From NCBI RefSeq assembly GCF_026210795.1, contig NC_089453.1, positions 312,501 through 376,500 on the forward strand: 64,000 bases of DNA, written 5' to 3'. This DNA is from Rhizophagus irregularis (Eukaryota; Glomeromycota; Glomeromycetes; Glomerales; Glomeraceae). Under the pieces are notes generated by a model. The model worked only from the letters and a program-made list of their open reading frames with translations. It was not told the DNA's origin and made no database searches. Position numbers and translations under genes: made by a program. This document shows, one piece after another, positions 62,108-64,000 of the stretch; the first letter of the stretch is position 1; every line of letters begins with the position of its first letter.

Positions 62108-63211
62108 TGATCCAAAAAGGTTGATTAAATTTTGATTGAATTGATTAAATTGATTAAACTGATTAAACTAGTTTTAAAAAACGAAAAAAAAGCTACAGTA
62201 TATCCTTTTTCATGGGTAGCATCATTTAATTCTGGCTGGCATTATTTAAAAGGAAAAATCAACAATATGTTTATGTAGATCTGCCGTTATCCCTTCACGT
62301 CCTTTTTTTCAGGGGTGGCATCATTTAATTCTGGCTGAAAACTATCTACAATCCACATGTTAGATCTGTGAGCGGGGGCCTGTGCAATCGTTCACGTGGT
62401 TAACTTTGCCATTTCTGATTGCGGTGTTACATATAAATTGTCGATTGTTCAGCGGTTTTTGTTTTTAAGGACTAAAGTTCCTTTTTTTTTGAACTACTAC
62501 TAAGCTTTCAACCCTTTTTTTTATCTGTAATCTAGAAATCTAGTGAAATTTCAGGATTATAGATCTTAGTTAAGCTATTAACGAAAAGCCCTTTAAAAGG
62601 CTGATAAAAAAGTGTAAGGTCTTCAGGAGCTTTCTTTTGTGGTCTCATTTAATCTGGACAGCACACTACTATTTGTTATTGAGAGTTCATCTAACTTGAA
62701 TATTGAGTAAAAAGCAATTGATAAGTCAAAGAATCTGAAACAATACAGGTTAACCAAACTATACAAAAAAGCTAAAGAGTAAACGGTAAGGATAAAAAAA
62801 AGTAGCGCACTTTAAAGGTACGATTCAGAGATCCAGTCAAAGACATGCTCAAACTTTTGAAACTAGTAGCGCGATAACGTTATGTTGAAGCAAATTTTTT
62901 CAAGAAAAAACCGTTTCAATTTTCTTGAAAAAAAAAAATTTTTTGATGTTTATTTTCAATTTTATCGGAGATTTGCACTTTGTTTTGGCATTTTCTTTTC
63001 GATGAGAGTTTATACTTAACATTATATAAGGTGTACAAGTCATCTCGAAATCATTATTCCAAGACGTTTTAAAATTACAAAGTTCTCTGACAAATGATAA
63101 TATTTCCTTCCGGAATTTCAAAATACATATGATACACAGCTTATAGATTTTCTTGAGATTCCATAATCAATTACCTCAATTACCTCGATTGATAAAAAGA
63201 GACGATCAATC
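62108..63211. promoter_or_regulatory. Bidirectional intergenic region of TACO1 and the RNA-binding gene
   Basis: The two flanking genes diverge, so both promoters lie here. A direct repeat ggtagcatcatttaattctg / ggtggcatcatttaattctg occurs at about 62215 and 62314. No coding feature is supported. Confidence 0.45.
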
Positions 63212-63898
63212 ATGCCAAGTGCGGGTGTCAAAGTTTATGTCGGTCACCTACCGGAACGAGCCAGACCAGAGGATATTAAGGAATGTTTTTCCAAGTATGG
63301 CAACGTAGTTAACATGGAACTGAAAGGAAACTACGGATTCATTGTAAGCGTTTCAATGTGGTGATCAGAAATATTTTGACTATCGAATAATAAGCAGATC
63401 TACAGCAGACCCAACATGAGATTCATGCGTCCAAAGGATTTTTTAATAATATATTTACTTAATAATTAATATTAAAAATTATATGTATAAGTATACACGA
63501 AAATGGTGCTTGTTTGCTGTTATTCTCGTCACGTGAAATCCTTTGGACGCATATCTTATGGCGGGAAGGAGGTTGATTCTACTCATTACATTGACAAAGA
63601 ATTGCTACTGACATATAACTGCAACATAAAAAATAAATGAAAAGGAATACGAAGAACGTCGTATATGTGAAGAAGCAATTGATTCTCTTAATGGAACCGA
63701 ATTTCAAGGATCTCAACTTCGTGTAGAATTTGCTCATGGCGAAAGAAACGGAACTTTCAAATATCATAATCATCATCATCATCACCATCACAATAATCAT
63801 CACCATAGCAACAACAACAACAGAGGAGCAGAAACAAAATCTACCGATACATGTTTTAAATGTGGTCTAGTCGGTCATTGGGCACGAGAGTGTACTAG
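63212..63898 (+). CDS. RRM and CCHC zinc-knuckle RNA-binding protein, 3' end beyond window
   Basis: Exon 1 (63212-63343) and exon 2 (63645-63898) are separated by a 301-bp GT-AG intron. Exon 2 ends in phase 2 at a gtaagc donor, so the gene continues outside the window. Residues 6-75 form an RNA-recognition motif: RNP2 is VKVYVGHL and RNP1 is GNYGFIEYEE. Then comes a His/Asn-rich linker with a seven-His run (about residues 85-105), followed by a CCHC knuckle, CFKCGLVGHWARECT, with ligands at Cys114, Cys117, His122 and Cys127. RRM plus one knuckle is the layout of SRSF7/RSZ-type splicing factors and related mRNA-binding proteins; an RS tail would be expected in the missing exons. It probably acts in nuclear pre-mRNA processing. 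Confidence 0.9.
63425..63552. repeat. Inverted repeat in intron 1 of the RNA-binding gene
   Basis: The 16-bp sequence atgcgtccaaaggatt (63425-63440) and its perfect inverse aatcctttggacgcat (63537-63552) enclose about 96 bp of AT-rich DNA. It could be a small MITE or a foldable intronic hairpin; no target duplication was identified. Confidence 0.7.
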
Positions 63899-64000
63899 GT
63901 AAGCAACTTTCGTGGTCAGAAGGAGCTAGCAACTTCTATCAAAGGATCAGGAAAAAAAAAAAAAAAAAGTTTTGGCTACATTAGTGCGTTTATAATTAGC

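Noticed and set aside
1-64000. tRNA and rRNA genes
   Set aside because: I looked for TpsiC-loop-like motifs and conserved rRNA segments on both strands and found no convincing candidate by eye; a covariance-model scan would be decisive.

Overview
This window looks like a very AT-rich, intron-rich fungal chromosome segment. The best inference is a Glomeromycotina (Rhizophagus-like) genome. The single-chain Cwh43 architecture is fungal. Genes carry short GT-AG introns, the AT content is extreme, and a P-loop ATPase family and a decayed transposase-like family resemble ones I associate with Rhizophagus. The species is an inference; no search was run.

Five host genes can be read exon by exon. 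CWH43 (13395-16914, minus; 9 exons, 977 aa) acts in GPI-anchor lipid remodelling. RNR2 (40209-41617, plus; 3 exons, 411 aa) is the ribonucleotide reductase small subunit with all metal and radical residues. A 936-aa His/Gln/Pro-rich disordered protein (42621-46642, minus; 10 exons) has no recognised domain. TACO1/YebC (60760-62107, minus; 7 exons, 281 aa) is a mitochondrial translation activator. An RRM plus CCHC-knuckle RNA-binding protein (63212 to beyond 63898, plus) leaves the window. They do not form one pathway; the window is ordinary housekeeping genes embedded in transposon-rich DNA.

Layout: 1-4.7 kb is a complete hAT-like transposon with perfect 19-bp terminal inverted repeats and an 8-bp target duplication. 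It carries a BED-finger hAT transposase and a second gene with a Myb/SANT-like domain and an Arg-Ser tail. The 5-12 kb stretch holds a pogo-like MITE and decayed repeat-family genes. CWH43 follows. From 17 to 37 kb lies a transposon graveyard in which I could delimit more than a dozen elements by inverted repeats plus target-site duplications, including a three-level nest at 25.9-27.4 kb and insertions that break at least two genes. RNR2 and the disordered-protein gene occupy 40-46.6 kb. About 13 kb of low-complexity AT-rich DNA with short tandem arrays comes next, then TACO1 and the RNA-binding gene.

The most unusual signals are the two-gene hAT element, a palindromic core of about 110-130 bp shared by MITEs with quite different ends and target duplications, and gene exons whose reading frames become continuous again when the delimited MITEs and one target-duplication copy are ignored.
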